Source: Trichoplusia ni
Taxonomy: Eukaryota > Arthropoda > Insecta > Lepidoptera > Noctuidae
Length of the DNA stretch: 64,000 bases
Assembly: GCF_003590095.1 (NCBI RefSeq)
Contig: NC_039495.1
Location: 62,001-126,000, forward strand
Reading direction: 5' to 3'
The notes below the pieces were generated by a model. It saw only the letters and a list, made by a program, of their open reading frames with translations. It was not told where the DNA came from and did not search any database. Both the position numbers and the translations under genes were made by a program. How positions within the stretch are numbered: the stretch's first letter is position 1; every line of letters begins with the position of its first letter. Shown here one piece after another: positions 1-11,090 of the stretch.

Positions 1-429
1 GTTTTCAGAGTTATTTAAAGATTCTCCACTAGATGTCGACACCAACTAAAGTTTATAACACCTAAATAAAATTCAAATTAGGTATTTACTAAAGTCGAAA
101 TTAAATCTTAATCCTCAAAAATGCCCTTTTACAAGTTGAAAGAATTCGAAACAGCCTCACGAAAATCCATTGCGACACGCATTCAAATTGATTAGGATTT
201 TTATCACGTTTCAGTAAATCCCCTCTCGCGACAATCCTTTTAATTAAACATTAAAACATTCTTTGTCGCCTATTCCTGACTCGAACGGATTTCAAACGTA
301 AAACGAGCTTAATTACGCCTATTTCCCTCATAATTTACAACGGTGTAACTTTAGAGCAGGAATTTTCCTTTTACATATTTGTTAGAATAAAAATGTGTTT
401 ATTTATTTTTTGGTGATTAATGCATTGCG

Positions 430-692
430 CAATACGGTCGCGAAATATTTTTATGGTGGTGGAGTGGCTGATGGCTGGTGGGTGGGGGGAGGGTCGGAGC
501 ACGCAACTCGCTGCCATAACCTCTCTGGATGCCGCGAGGAGCGACCGCGCGCCGAATCGCTGCGAACTACGAATTCGATAGTCGAAAAAAATCGTTTGAA
601 TACCTTGTGATGTGTGTGTTGTGACTTTATGTGGATTATGAAATGGCGTTCTGTGTTGTGTTATTGTAGAGGAATCGCCGGTTCCTTCCATG
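430..692 (+). promoter_or_regulatory. Candidate promoter and non-coding first exon of a host gene
   Basis: This block is clearly GC-richer than the AT-rich DNA around it and holds several CG-rich words (GCCGCGAGGAGCGACCGCGC near 529-550). It ends CCATG directly followed by GTGAGTAG at 693, a near-ideal splice donor. The layout (GC-rich start, short upstream frames such as an 8-codon ATGGCGTTC..TAG at about 643-669, then ATG abutting a donor) is what a 5' untranslated exon looks like, possibly with the start codon as its last three bases. No acceptor or coding exon downstream could be tied to it. It could instead be an unrelated GC island. The transcription start is not defined; no clear TATA or initiator was assigned. 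Confidence 0.4.
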
Positions 693-700
693 GTGAGTAG

Positions 701-3700
701 ATATTTTATTTAATATTGTATTCGATATAAAAACTTCAATGAATATATATAAGGATGGGTTTAATAAACGAATGGTAGATACATGAGTTCAATTAAAAAA
801 AAAACATAACATTTAGTAGAAATATTCTTTAGTTTTTGCAACTATCATCTATTTCAGTAAAGCTAGATTTCATTAATAAATAAAACGAATGCGTTATTAT
901 AAAAAAAATACTTATAGTAAGTACTTTCAAAAATATTTTTCTTATCACCAAGTATTTTATTGCGGCTATATTTCGTTTTATTGTACATACCCAGCAAATA
1001 AAAATTTATGGCAAAGCATAGATAATTCAATTCAACCTACCTTAGACCTTATCACAAACATCAAGGTTATTTTTATGGTGATTAAAGTTGAAATGATCGA
1101 AACTAATTACTGTTTTTAATAACCTTTGACAGTTGGGTGATAATATATGACATACAAAAAGATACTCAAGATATGCCTATATATAAAGGCTGTCATACTA
1201 AAATAATGATAATAGCTCTAAATAGTTATGAAGCATATTTCTATAAAGAGAAAAATTGAGAATTGGTCACTATTTTTTATTATTAATGCCTACACTATAA
1301 TATTATGCCAGATTTTTTTATTGCAATAGAAAAAGACATACCCTGACCCATTTTAATGGATTATAAACAAAAGGAAATAAGAAATGGACATCGAATCTCT
1401 TCTCTTGATCATATCTCGATTTATGCACATGGCTTCAAGAAACATAACGAAAAATAGTAAAAAATACCTTCATTGACATTGCGGCAAGTTTAGCTGATAA
1501 AACGAAATAGTTTATTTGAATTATCAATTATGACCTCTGTCTAAGACATGGTTTTCAACCTTAATGCAAGGAAGCAAAAGGAACGACATGCGCACCTAGT
1601 TGTATTGAATTTGTTTTATTGGAATATAAATTGAGGGGAGGGGAAAAATAATCACCAATAATTTGCAGTCCGGTGATTATGTTTTTATTAACGCGAGAAT
1701 TAAGTAATTTGTTGCTACATTTGTAACCGGAGAAATATTACTCTAGCAGTTTTTGCATGGTAATAAGAACAGTACTTGAAAATGTATCGACCAATAAATT
1801 ACTTACCTATAATATAGCATTATATAGATGATATTTACTAAAATAAATCTAAATTCATATATATCTAAAATATTTATTAAAATTAGTTTTTAGTTTATGA
1901 TTTTTATGGTTTACCTCTAATTTCAAGGCGTTGAGCGCATAAATACATAATAATAATAAAATTCTAACAAGAGGGTCCGAAAATATTTAAGATACCCAAA
2001 AGTAATCCTAATTGAGTTCACAAGATAATTGTTTTTACTATAGTTTCAAACAAAAGTAAAAGCATTTACACTTTGCACAAAACTTGAAGGGTCTAAGAAG
2101 CTAAACTATAACTAGCAACAGTTAATGGCGCCCCACCGTGGGGCCCGGACCCTTTGCCCAAGGAGTCTTTATCAAAGGTTAATCTCAAATGAACATTTAT
2201 AAGTAGTATTAAGAGGTATATGAGTGTACTTCATAATTGTTACCATTTTTATTAATAGCTTCCGAGGTGGATCGATATCTCCCGTGTCGAATGGATCTAT
2301 GCTGGGATGGATTGCCCTTAATCGGCTTTGACTCTTTCTATTGATTTTTATAGTTTTTTTTATTAAAACTATGATATTTTACTTTGTATACGTGCAATTG
2401 CAGAATTTAATCGAGTGGAAGCTACAATAAAATTATCTCTCGCAGATGACATAGTAAATAATTTCAATGAAAAATATATTTTTTTTATTGCCCACCACTT
2501 AACTACAGGATTGACAAAGAAAAATGATTACAAGGAGCCGCCAAGGGTGTCTTATCGATTAAATAAAATATCCTCTGATAATTAATTTTAATCAAATAAA
2601 GATTATCACGCATTCAATCACGCAAAAAAAAGTCAACCAGAATAATTTTATCCGTATGTCTTTAGTCACTGCGTATTTCTACTCTTAACTGGGAACCAGC
2701 GTTTCTTGACCTATACAATTACATAATTTAACAATAATAGGAGTAATGCGAAGTAAGTATATAAAAATTTCTTTTTGGAAAATTGAATTAGAATACCTAG
2801 GTATCAATTTAAATAATCGAATAAAGTCTCTTCAAAAATAAAACATCATTCTTGTGTTGCGGCAGTTTTCTTTTTAATTTGCTTCCAATACTAACGACGT
2901 TTAACAGTCAGTTCTACATAACACGTCCGGTAGTTTTAGAAACATTGAAATTACAAACATCGAATCACTTCCGAAGCATTAGAAACATTACAAAACGGTT
3001 GCTATTGTGGATATACACTTATGTATTTATATTCATATCCCGAGTATTATCAAAACCAACGTTTTAATTATTATCATTGATTTTTTTACTTAACCAAACA
3101 TTTTTTGACATTAATTTCCCATAAAACCATTTTAGTGATTTGACTGTGGACGATTCGCGTAGGATCACGGCTTGAAAAAAAAATTGTCTAAAAGTAGGTA
3201 CCATTTTACTATGAATATGTATTTGTTGAATAAAATATTTATCAATGTTTTGCCATGTTATGTTAACAATGTTGTATGAATTTAAATCATTGTTCAGCAA
3301 TTTTCTAATTTCAATTTGATTGTTTTGACGTAAACACATATACACCTGTCATTTTGTTCAGGCGTGTTAAAGCACTGACATATCCTCCTGTCTGGGTGTC
3401 AGCAAACTGAATCGTGTTAACCGTAATATGTAGAGTTGTTTTCCCTGGTGAGGGAAAAATAACTCGTGGTTTTATCCAAACCTTTTGGGGTAAAAAGTCG
3501 CATAATGAAAAGTCATAGGGTGACGACGTCTATTAAAGAAACATAAGGCAAACGTTTTTGTATAAATAAATAAATATTAACTAAATTGAATCTCAAGATC
3601 GGTTGTCTTATCAGCGACCTATATTTTATTTAGCGACTCAACATTTTGAAGAATATATGTTACTCAGACGGTCTTCGTTAACTACTTAAGCTATGGGTAA

Positions 3701-3949
3701 CAAAATAGTTTCATAAACTCAAAGTTATAAGCTAATGTAGATGATCGGCCAGGATATAGTTCACATGGTGATAAACATTTTCAGATGAAACATCCAATTC
3801 TTTGTGTTTTGTACACGATAATTATCGTTTAAATTGTAAATTAGAGTTCGCACTTACTACCTGGCCGTAATATTCTGTAATTTATCTGTATATTACTAGT
3901 AGTGGTATAGATCGTATATGTCATATGAGTACTAGAAATCTCATAAACA
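701..3949. other. AT-rich non-coding stretch, probably intron
   Basis: No gene is supported. Short open frames at 889-1119, 2852-3067 and 3064-3345 encode low-complexity, unrecognisable peptides. A GC-rich inverted repeat sits near 2130-2150 (GCCCCA ccg TGGGGC), in a fragment that resembles GC-rich dispersed repeat sequence, and a second GC-richer scrap lies at about 2258-2330. Otherwise I see nothing. Confidence 0.6.
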
Positions 3950-4048
3950 TATGTAATTATATGTTTCTAAATACATAAGTATGTAATACGAGCTATGCTT
4001 AGTTAGAGTCTAGATGGCGTTGTGTGAAAGTTGTGGAAAATGATATTA
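3950..4048 (+). repeat. 3' end of a tRNA-derived SINE, truncated
   Basis: The stretch matches the tail of the full SINE at 48916-49152: an AT-rich ATTTAGAAATATATAAGTATG-like body (diverged), then TGCTTAGTT and GATGGCGTTGTGTGAAAGTTGTGG. The tRNA-like head with A and B boxes is missing. A Helitron begins three to four bases after its tail, so the two insertions are adjacent. Confidence 0.6.
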
Positions 4049-4051
4049 TTA

Positions 4052-4261
4052 CTAGCTGTTGCCCGCGACTTCGTCTGCGTGGTTAGAAGATATAATTATG
4101 ACTTTTTCTTCGCTCCTATTAGTCGCAGTGTGATGATATATAGCCTAAAACATTCCTCGATGAATGGTCTATACAACACAGAAAACAATTTGAACCAGTA
4201 GTTCCTGAGATTAGCAAACAATCAAACAAACAAACTCTTCAGCTTTATATATTAGTATAGA
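4052..4261 (-). mobile_element. Short non-autonomous Helitron-type element
   Basis: Read on the minus strand it starts TCTATACTAATATATAAAGC and ends with a GC-rich hairpin (GCAGACGAAGTCGCGGGC) a few bases before CTAG. It is inserted between A and T, as Helitrons are. No protein is encoded. It belongs to the same family as the copies at 9149-9409, 30454-30728 and 39227-39498, with small deletions (210 bp against about 265 bp). Confidence 0.7.
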
Positions 4262-4722
4262 TTATAGGCAAGACCACTATATATATTTCCAGTATAAATT
4301 CAATGAACAAATCTATTTCTATCTTATTAACTATAAGTTCTTCACTATCTCACAGTTCTTTACGAGCAGTCGACATCTAAGGAGCATTCGTTTTAGTTAT
4401 GGCAACATTATAATGTATTGCCATCATTAACATATTTTAGTGGAAACAACTTAGTATAAAGTCGTAACTATTTTCGGAAGGTAACGTAAAGTTGTTTTAT
4501 TTTTATGCGAAGTTGTAATCTTTTAGTATATTTTTATTGAAAGACTGGAGTATGGAATTGTCTTTCATTTTGTTTTTGGAGAACAACGTTTTAGAATAAA
4601 CTTTATTGTTTGGGTGGGTTTGGTTATTTAAAAAAATATACCGAAAAAGCACTTTTTACTTAATCAAATAAATACAGGATTGTGAGCCTTTTAATCTTTT
4701 TTTGCGCGTTTTTCAACTACTT

Positions 4723-4730
4723 ATTGGTAG
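4723..4730. repeat. Left 8-bp target-site duplication of the hAT element
   Basis: ATTGGTAG, identical to 6277-6284. It fits the hAT target preference (T at position 2, A at position 7). Confidence 0.85.
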
Positions 4731-6276
4731 CAGGGACCGGCCGGATACTCATTGAAAGGGTTTTTGAAGGGGTTTTTTTAAGCGCTTCAAGAAAAAACCC
4801 TATGACATATGTTACACCTTCGAACGGATTACTGGAACCCTGTTCCGAACAGGTTACCCTTTCACTACCCGGTAACACTGTAACAGGGTAACCCACTCCA
4901 ACCTAAGACAATGCAATATGCACTCTTTATCATAGACATTAGTTTGAAAATAGTATAATTACGAGCGCACGTGACATCTTACCGCCCAGCGGCGCCATTG
5001 TTGCATTTACCGAGCGACTTGTAAACATGGAATAAAAATCATTGTGGATATGATCTTACAGTTTAATTTTGCTTGTCGCACATTTCAAACGTTGTGATAT
5101 ATATTTTTCGTGTCTATACTTGTAGACCAGGGTCGATAATTTTTAAAACCAAAAAAAATAATAGTTGGATGAAACCCATTAGAAAAGGAGGGGAATATTA
5201 TAAAAATGGAAGGAAATATAATTTACGGGCGATCTGAGGTCGGGAAGGGGGTGGGAGCGACGTTTGAAGAGTAAAAAACGGTTTTTATCGATTTCCGGCA
5301 AAACTAAAATTCGTATCGAAAAAAGTCAAATGGCAAAGTTGTAGGTAATAAGAAGATCTAAAACTTTTGTGTTTACATTTTTTTCACATAACCTCAAAAT
5401 TTATGTGAAAAATCTAAAAAACCAAGATTGTGGTTTTTTATTTTTATCTTTTACAAAAAATATTTTTGTAACGAAATTTGGTGAAAACTTACTTTTTTGT
5501 GTCTCAAATACGTTGTCATTTATTTGATTAAAAATATTTATTTTTTCACCTTATTTTGAATTAATATAAAAAAAACACTCTAATCTTCAATCGAAAATTC
5601 ACCCGCCAAATCTTCTCAGAAAATGCAAAAAATGAAAAAAAACTTGTATTCGATTTTTTTTTAATTATTATAAATAGTTTCATCTAAAAAATTTGATCTC
5701 ATTTTGTGTTCAATAGACCAATAATCGAGGAAGGTTTTAGGCTAGGTATATAAAATTACGCTGCAACTAATAGGAGCGAAGATTTAATGGAAAATGTGGC
5801 AAATACGGGGAAAAATATTAATCTTCGAGGGCTTTCGTTCAAAAATTCCTAACTTATATCTTCTAATCACGCGGACGAAGTCGCGGGCAACAGCTAGTTA
5901 CCTATATGACGTTTCACGCGTAGGTAGTTTGTCCGAGAGGCGCAAGTCGCGGCGCGACGCGTCGGCGATAGAAGAAAATCAGCTGTAGTCTTAGTAAAGC
6001 AATGAGGGGCCGCTAGGGTGCAAGTATGCAGCTCAAGTTTAGTGGGTAATTCAGGGTAACACGAATAAAAGCCTTTCGTGAAGGTAACCACTTGAAAGGG
6101 TTAAGTTATTGAAGGGGTTAACCCCTTCACGTGGTTACCATAATGAAGGTGTTAACCATTTCGCTGGGTTTCGAGGATGTAACTCGAACAAAAGGTAACA
6201 CTGCGATATGAGTTACCCCGTGTACGGGTTACCCTGTCAAACGGCTTAACTCTAAAGTGGGGTTGTCCGGTCCCTG
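4731..6276. mobile_element. Non-autonomous hAT-type DNA transposon (1546 bp)
   Basis: Both ends carry the inverted 10-mer CAGGGACCGG (4731-4740 and its complement at 6267-6276), and the element is flanked by a perfect 8-bp duplication ATTGGTAG at 4723-4730 and 6277-6284. Eight-base duplications of the form nTnnnnAn and CAGGG-type ends are the hallmark of the hAT superfamily, so the assignment rests on structure alone. No transposase frame is present. The ends are rich in GGTAAC/GTTACC words. The interior (about 5120-5700) is a very AT-rich stretch of unknown origin, followed by a Helitron fragment at about 5700-5897. The identical target duplication suggests a fairly recent insertion. Confidence 0.85.
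5700..5897 (+). mobile_element. 5'-truncated Helitron piece nested in the hAT element
   Basis: From TTGTGTTCAATAGACCA through ACTAATAGGAGCGAAG to the hairpin and CAACAGCTAG at 5897, it matches the 3' three-quarters of the Helitron at 39227-39498. The TCTATACTAATATATAAAGC start is absent. It was either truncated on insertion or was captured when the hAT formed. Confidence 0.65.
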
Positions 6277-6284
6277 ATTGGTAG
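6277..6284. repeat. Right 8-bp target-site duplication of the hAT element
   Basis: ATTGGTAG, identical to 4723-4730, directly after the terminal CCGGTCCCTG. Confidence 0.85.
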
Positions 6285-8523
6285 GTTACGATTTATGACA
6301 TCTTCCAAGCTTGTTTTAATTATTTTTCAGAAGTTAATTCGAAAGAACTTTGATGCTTCACATCGCCATGAAAGATTTTAGTGAACACTTTTGTTTAATG
6401 CAAGCAACAAAAACTGAAGTTCAAACCGCTATTACTAAAAAGTGATATCTTCATAACTCGGCATTATAATAAATCAACACGTTTACGTACACAAAAATAA
6501 CTTTTTTACTTTCTTTGCGTTTTTCGTATCTTGGAAACATTAACTTGAAAGTCTTGCTCATTTCTCTCCTTGATCCCACATTACATTTACATATTTCGGT
6601 ATACTTTCCCCTCTATTGCCGTGCAGGGTAAGCAGAAGAAGAATTTCTATTAACTCAATGGTGTATTACATGGCGTAAATCATATTTTAGTGCTTTCTTT
6701 TAATTAAGTTTTGTGTGACGGTTTATTTAAACCTTGAGGAAGACTTCTACTCAATATTTTTGTATAAAATACCGTTCGTATTATATTATTTAAACTTTGG
6801 CATTGTTAAAACACTGTTTAATAATATGGCAATATTTTGTTACACTTATATATATTATTATAACAAAGGTGAACTGCCGGGGTTCCATCTTTCATAAAGT
6901 ATGTCTATAATACGATACGAGATTCTGTTCATAGAAACATAATATTACATTTAATTATCATAAGTAATGAATTAGTCTTATATTATAACCTTAATTATGA
7001 ACTGTTTTGGCGGACGCTTCAATAACCAGGAGTGCCGTCTAATCACAGGATCAAAGACCGGACCTTAATATTATTCTTATTAAATTTGCTAGCATAACTG
7101 ACATCAAAGCAACTTATAATCTCCCATAAATATTAAAGTGAACTCAAATAACTTCGTTCCAAAGCCTTTTAAAAACGCAATTTAAATCTACTTAACGAAT
7201 AGAATATCCGAATCTAAGGACCAGAGACACAGAATCGGTTTAAATCGATTCTAGATGATTTACTGATTCAGATAATCGGTTTTGATATAAAAATCTTGGC
7301 GTTTTAATTTAGTTGAGCAGCTTTCAGGTCAATCGGGTTTCAGTTGAAGTTGTTCGGACTTACAGCACCCATTCGTTGCGAGGTATCCGCTTTAGCGATC
7401 CACAAATGGTCCTATTAGCCGCGCTTACAAATATTTGGTGGCGAACTGGCGTTTTTTTTTTAATCTGTTGTATAGACTATGTTGTTTCAACTAAATGTTT
7501 CATTTTGATTTACCTAGAAACTTTAAGTCTGTGGGATTTTCGGAACGGTTTTGACAAAATCATCTGAAAAAAAATTTGGCCGGTATTTTATATTCAATAC
7601 TAAAATGGATGACTGCGAATGGTGGTTGGTTCTAAAAAGTTTGCTTTGTTAAGTTTTAAAAACACACTGCACTAATTCTCGGATTAAAACTGTATCTATG
7701 AAATTGAATTCCAATACGATAAAACAATATTTTAAATATTTTCAATGTTTTTATTAAATTTAACACATTTTCGCTTAAATATTTTTTTAAACTCCCGTTG
7801 GAGAGGCGTCGGCCGACAATGCCTTGTTAATACTTAATAAAACGCCATATTAATATAAATTGGGGCTATCAGATTAACCGCCACAATCGAAGCTCGGTGA
7901 ACCTGTTTACTTCATTAAGGGCAATCTACGGTTTGCGCTTCCGATAGCTATTAATGAACAATAAGAATGATTTACAAAAAATCTCGTTTGTTTTGAAAGG
8001 ATAATTGGAATTATGATTTGCATTGTAATGCTGCGAAATATCAGAAAATGGATCGCCAACCCGCAATAAGCTAACTTGGTGATCAATATATGAGAAGTTT
8101 GGCCCAGCAGTGGGATGTAATAGGGAGGTAAATCAGATTATTTTTCACTATTCAAGATCTCATCTCCAATGCCGGCTCCCCTAAGTGACTCTATTTTTGG
8201 GAATAGTCTTTGAAAGCTAACAAAGTCCCTAAAAGTTGGTTAAAAAAATAAAATAATTTGTACTAAAAGTCTTAATGGAACTTTTATGTAAGAAAAGACG
8301 ATTTATTCATACAATTTATAAAGCTTTATGGGTAAGTGACCGTTATAAACTTGGTTACATTAATTTATAACAACAGATCTTCTTGCATTTTTTTTTTCAT
8401 TTTGTGAGTTGTTTTTGAACTCCAATTCAATTAAATCAAAAAAAAATTTCAACAATATAGTTTGGTAGTTCTTTATTGTTCGTAGAAATGACAGGAAAGG
8501 TTATTGAAGATTTCTATTATTAA
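6285..8523. other. Non-coding stretch with a LINE-tail relic
   Basis: No gene is supported. Short frames at 6715-6897 and 7313-7567 look random. Around 8097-8125 the words TTGGCCCAGCAGTGGGATGTAATAG resemble the degraded 3' tail of an RTE-type LINE (first 20 bases of that motif are the diagnostic part). A GC-richer scrap lies at 7800-7950. Nothing else was recognised. Confidence 0.5.
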
Positions 8524-8718
8524 CTAGCTGTTGCCCGCGACTTCGTCCGCGTGGTTAGAAGAAATTGCGACTATAACTTGAGATTTAAACTATCCTATCT
8601 CTCAAGTTGGATCGAACTGCACAGTGCACATGGTGTGCAAATTTTATTATAATCGGTTAAGTGGTTTAGGAGTCCATTGAGGACAAACATTGTGACACGA
8701 GATTTATATATATTAAGA
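8524..8718 (-). mobile_element. Helitron-type element, second subfamily
   Basis: On the minus strand it starts TCTTAATATATATAAATCTC and GTGTCACAATGTTTGTCC, and ends with the hairpin and CAACAGCTAG, inserted between A and T. The 3' end is the same as in the 4052-4261 family, but the first two-thirds are different sequence. It carries no coding capacity. Confidence 0.65.
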
Positions 8719-9148
8719 TTGGTACTCTAAATTGTACGTAGAGAGTCGTTCCATCAATGATCGGCAAAAAGATTAGTAAATTACATGCCAAATCTCCTCT
8801 AGAGAACCAAAAAAGTTATATACCCATACGAGTAATAGTCCCACAGTTGGGCAAATATCTCTATAAACAGTAATGTAAAAAACAACTAAAAATATCACGT
8901 CCGTAACTTGCTTAATTCCAATTTAACACCTCGTTCAGGTGTTCGCTTAAATTAAGAGATTTCAACCGTTTTACGATTGCAACACTCAGTCTGCATGTTA
9001 AATGGTTATGAGTTAATATTTTTCCGTGCTGCACCCGTATACCGGGCAATGAAAATGATATACATATTTTCTTTTACAACGGTTTTTTTTGTTTACGTAA
9101 AGATTATGTCGGATATGCCAAAAGTTGTCTGATGGAATATTAGTCAAA

Positions 9149-9409
9149 CTAGCTGTTGCCCGCGACTTCGTTCCCGTGGGTAGAAGTTATAAGTTATGAT
9201 TTATACCTGCCCTGTTTTTTCACATTTTCCATTGTATGTACATATCTTCGCTCCTATTAGTCGCAGCGTGATGGTTTATAGCCTAAAGCCTTCCTCGATG
9301 AATGGTCTATTCAACACAGAATTTTTCAATTTGTACCTGTTCCTGAGATTAGCGCGTTCAAACAAACAAACAAACAAACTCTTCAGCTTTATATATTAGT
9401 ATATATAGA
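9149..9409 (-). mobile_element. Helitron-type element (TCTATA..CTAG family)
   Basis: A near full-length copy of about 261 bp. On the minus strand it runs from TCTATATATACTAATATATA through a (GTTT)n-like GTTTGTTTGTTTG stretch and AGTCGCGGGCAACAGCTAG. The A/T insertion context is intact. The apparent frame at 9196-9399 lies inside it and is not a gene. Confidence 0.7.
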
Positions 9410-9471
9410 TTAAACTCAAGGATATACCAATTTCGCAGCAAAGCTATTATTTAGTTTCACCTGTCCCATTG

Positions 9472-9498
9472 TCTGTCTGTCTGTCTGTCTGTCGGTCT
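9472..9498. repeat. TCTG microsatellite
   Basis: About six tandem TCTG/GTCT units. In Lepidoptera such tracts often sit inside the dispersed repeat also seen at 41412-41697, but too little of that repeat is preserved here to say so. Confidence 0.7.
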
Positions 9499-10234
9499 GC
9501 AATCAGATCTTGCAAGTTGATTTTGATACACTTCCCAGTTATCAATTGAACTGAAATTCTGACAGCATACGTCAAGGTAGTGACAATGCAGTGCTATGAC
9601 GTGACATAGAACCGATCTGATTCTAGAGTTGGAAGGTGTTTTTAGGAGTTCTATTAAATAATATGCAGTCATACTTCTAATCAGTCTTCTTCTAGGATAC
9701 TAAACGGTGAAATAACATTACAGAAACAAAACTAACTGGTATTTACCAGTTTTAGTCTTAACATAGGTCATATCCCAATTCTAAAGAACAACGAAATTAA
9801 AAAAAAAAACAGAAATTTCTAAACCAAAACTTTAACAGCGTACATTTGATATTCAGAACACAATACATAATTAAAAGTTAAATTTCCCGGTACATAACAT
9901 TCTCTTTTAGCATGTAATAACAATTTCAGTTTAAATGATTAAAACGCCGTCAATGGCTCATACAACAAAGCTTGTTGATCTAACTATTATTAAACGTTAC
10001 TCTCGTAAAACTGATTTGTGTGCAATGGATTTTGACGGACACCTTGACACTTCATAAAGGAAATACAGGCTTTAATGAAGCGAATGTCAAAGTAACGAGA
10101 TATTTGAACATAATTTTAGTTTGAAATTTTGGTTCATTTTAATTAGTGTTTAGCGTTTTGACATTCAAATGGAATCATTTTAAGGGCCGCTCTTAGACAT
10201 TAAACGAATAGATTTTGTCTGGATGTAACTTTCA

Positions 10235-10286
10235 AACCATCTTTGTCGGAAATATAATTATTGTTATATTTCCGACAAAGATGGTT
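10235..10286. repeat. Perfect 23-bp inverted repeat with 6-base loop
   Basis: Arms AACCATCTTTGTCGGAAATA.. (10235-10257) and their exact complement (10264-10286) are separated by TTATTG. There is no mismatch or indel. It would form a strong hairpin in DNA or RNA. It is not preceded by a recognisable gene, and no poly-T tract follows. Confidence 0.9.
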
Positions 10287-10425
10287 ATGGTAAGATGGTT
10301 AGGAATGTAATACGAAAAATATAGTCCTGTAAAAACGGTACCATAAACTGACACCATTTGTTCCAATCCAATTTAAGATTGCGCTCTCTATAAAGAAATA
10401 ATTAATACCATATCTTAACATTACA

Positions 10426-10478
10426 TTGGGGGAGGCCTATGTCCAGCAGTGGACTACTAAAGGCTGATGATGATGATA
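10426..10478 (+). mobile_element. 3' tail of an RTE-type LINE
   Basis: TGGGGGAGGCCTATGTCCAG and CAGTGGAC are followed by a (TGA)n tail. This is the 3' end commonly left by 5'-truncated RTE-like LINE insertions in Lepidoptera. Only about 50 bp remain. Confidence 0.65.
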
Positions 10479-10956
10479 ACTTAACTTCTTACAGTAATAT
10501 TATCATGGTTGTGAAAGCGTGACAGCGCAATACACGTTGTAGAGTTGTGTCTCTCTCTTACACCCTTAAAAGAAACCTCAAGGTAAACTTTAAAACCTAT
10601 AAAACTTCGTTTTGCTTTATTTTCATTTTTTATGTAAACCAAACAATAACTTGATTATGGGTTACTGTATCGCAAATATTAACCAAAGTAGACCTTCGTA
10701 CAAATACTTTGGAAGAAATTTTTCTTCCATAAAACGTGAATTTCCATTTAAGCTTTAATAAGGTAACCATTTTGTGTGCGCATAGAGCTTTTTATAAAGA
10801 ATTTAGAAGGTTTATACTTTACGGCCTCAAGTTTAAATGTATGAAAGACAGTTAACTGTAAACGGACGTTTAATCGTTTAACTTTAGTCGGTAAATTAAA
10901 GGTTTATTTATTGAACAGTATATACTTATAAAATGCAGCATAATTTATACACTTAT

Positions 10957-11090
10957 TAGGGTTCCGTACTCAGTCAGTCAATAATCAGACTGTCCCTTGA
11001 ACGGTGATAGCCATACATATAGTTGAAATTTTTACAAATAATATAATTTTGTTGCCGCAATAACGACAAATGTTTACCGACTAAATGTAA
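10957..11090 (+). repeat. Partial copy of a lepidopteran dispersed repeat (GGGTTCCGTAC type)
   Basis: It starts TTAGGGTTCCGTAC, then carries GAACGGTGATAGCC, AGTTGAAATTTTTACA and TTGTTGCCGCAATAACGACA in the same order as the copies at 34030-34258, 41412-41697 and 56195-56525. The 3' part is lost or unrecognisable. Confidence 0.6.

Noticed and set aside
371..691. 106-codon open frame on the minus strand over the first-exon candidate
   Set aside because: Product looks random; the GC-rich block explains the lack of stops.
9360..9380. Regular AAAC repeats read as a possible CRISPR-like array (also 30667-30690 and 39255-39280)
   Set aside because: Simple tandem tract internal to the Helitron family, no spacers, eukaryotic context.
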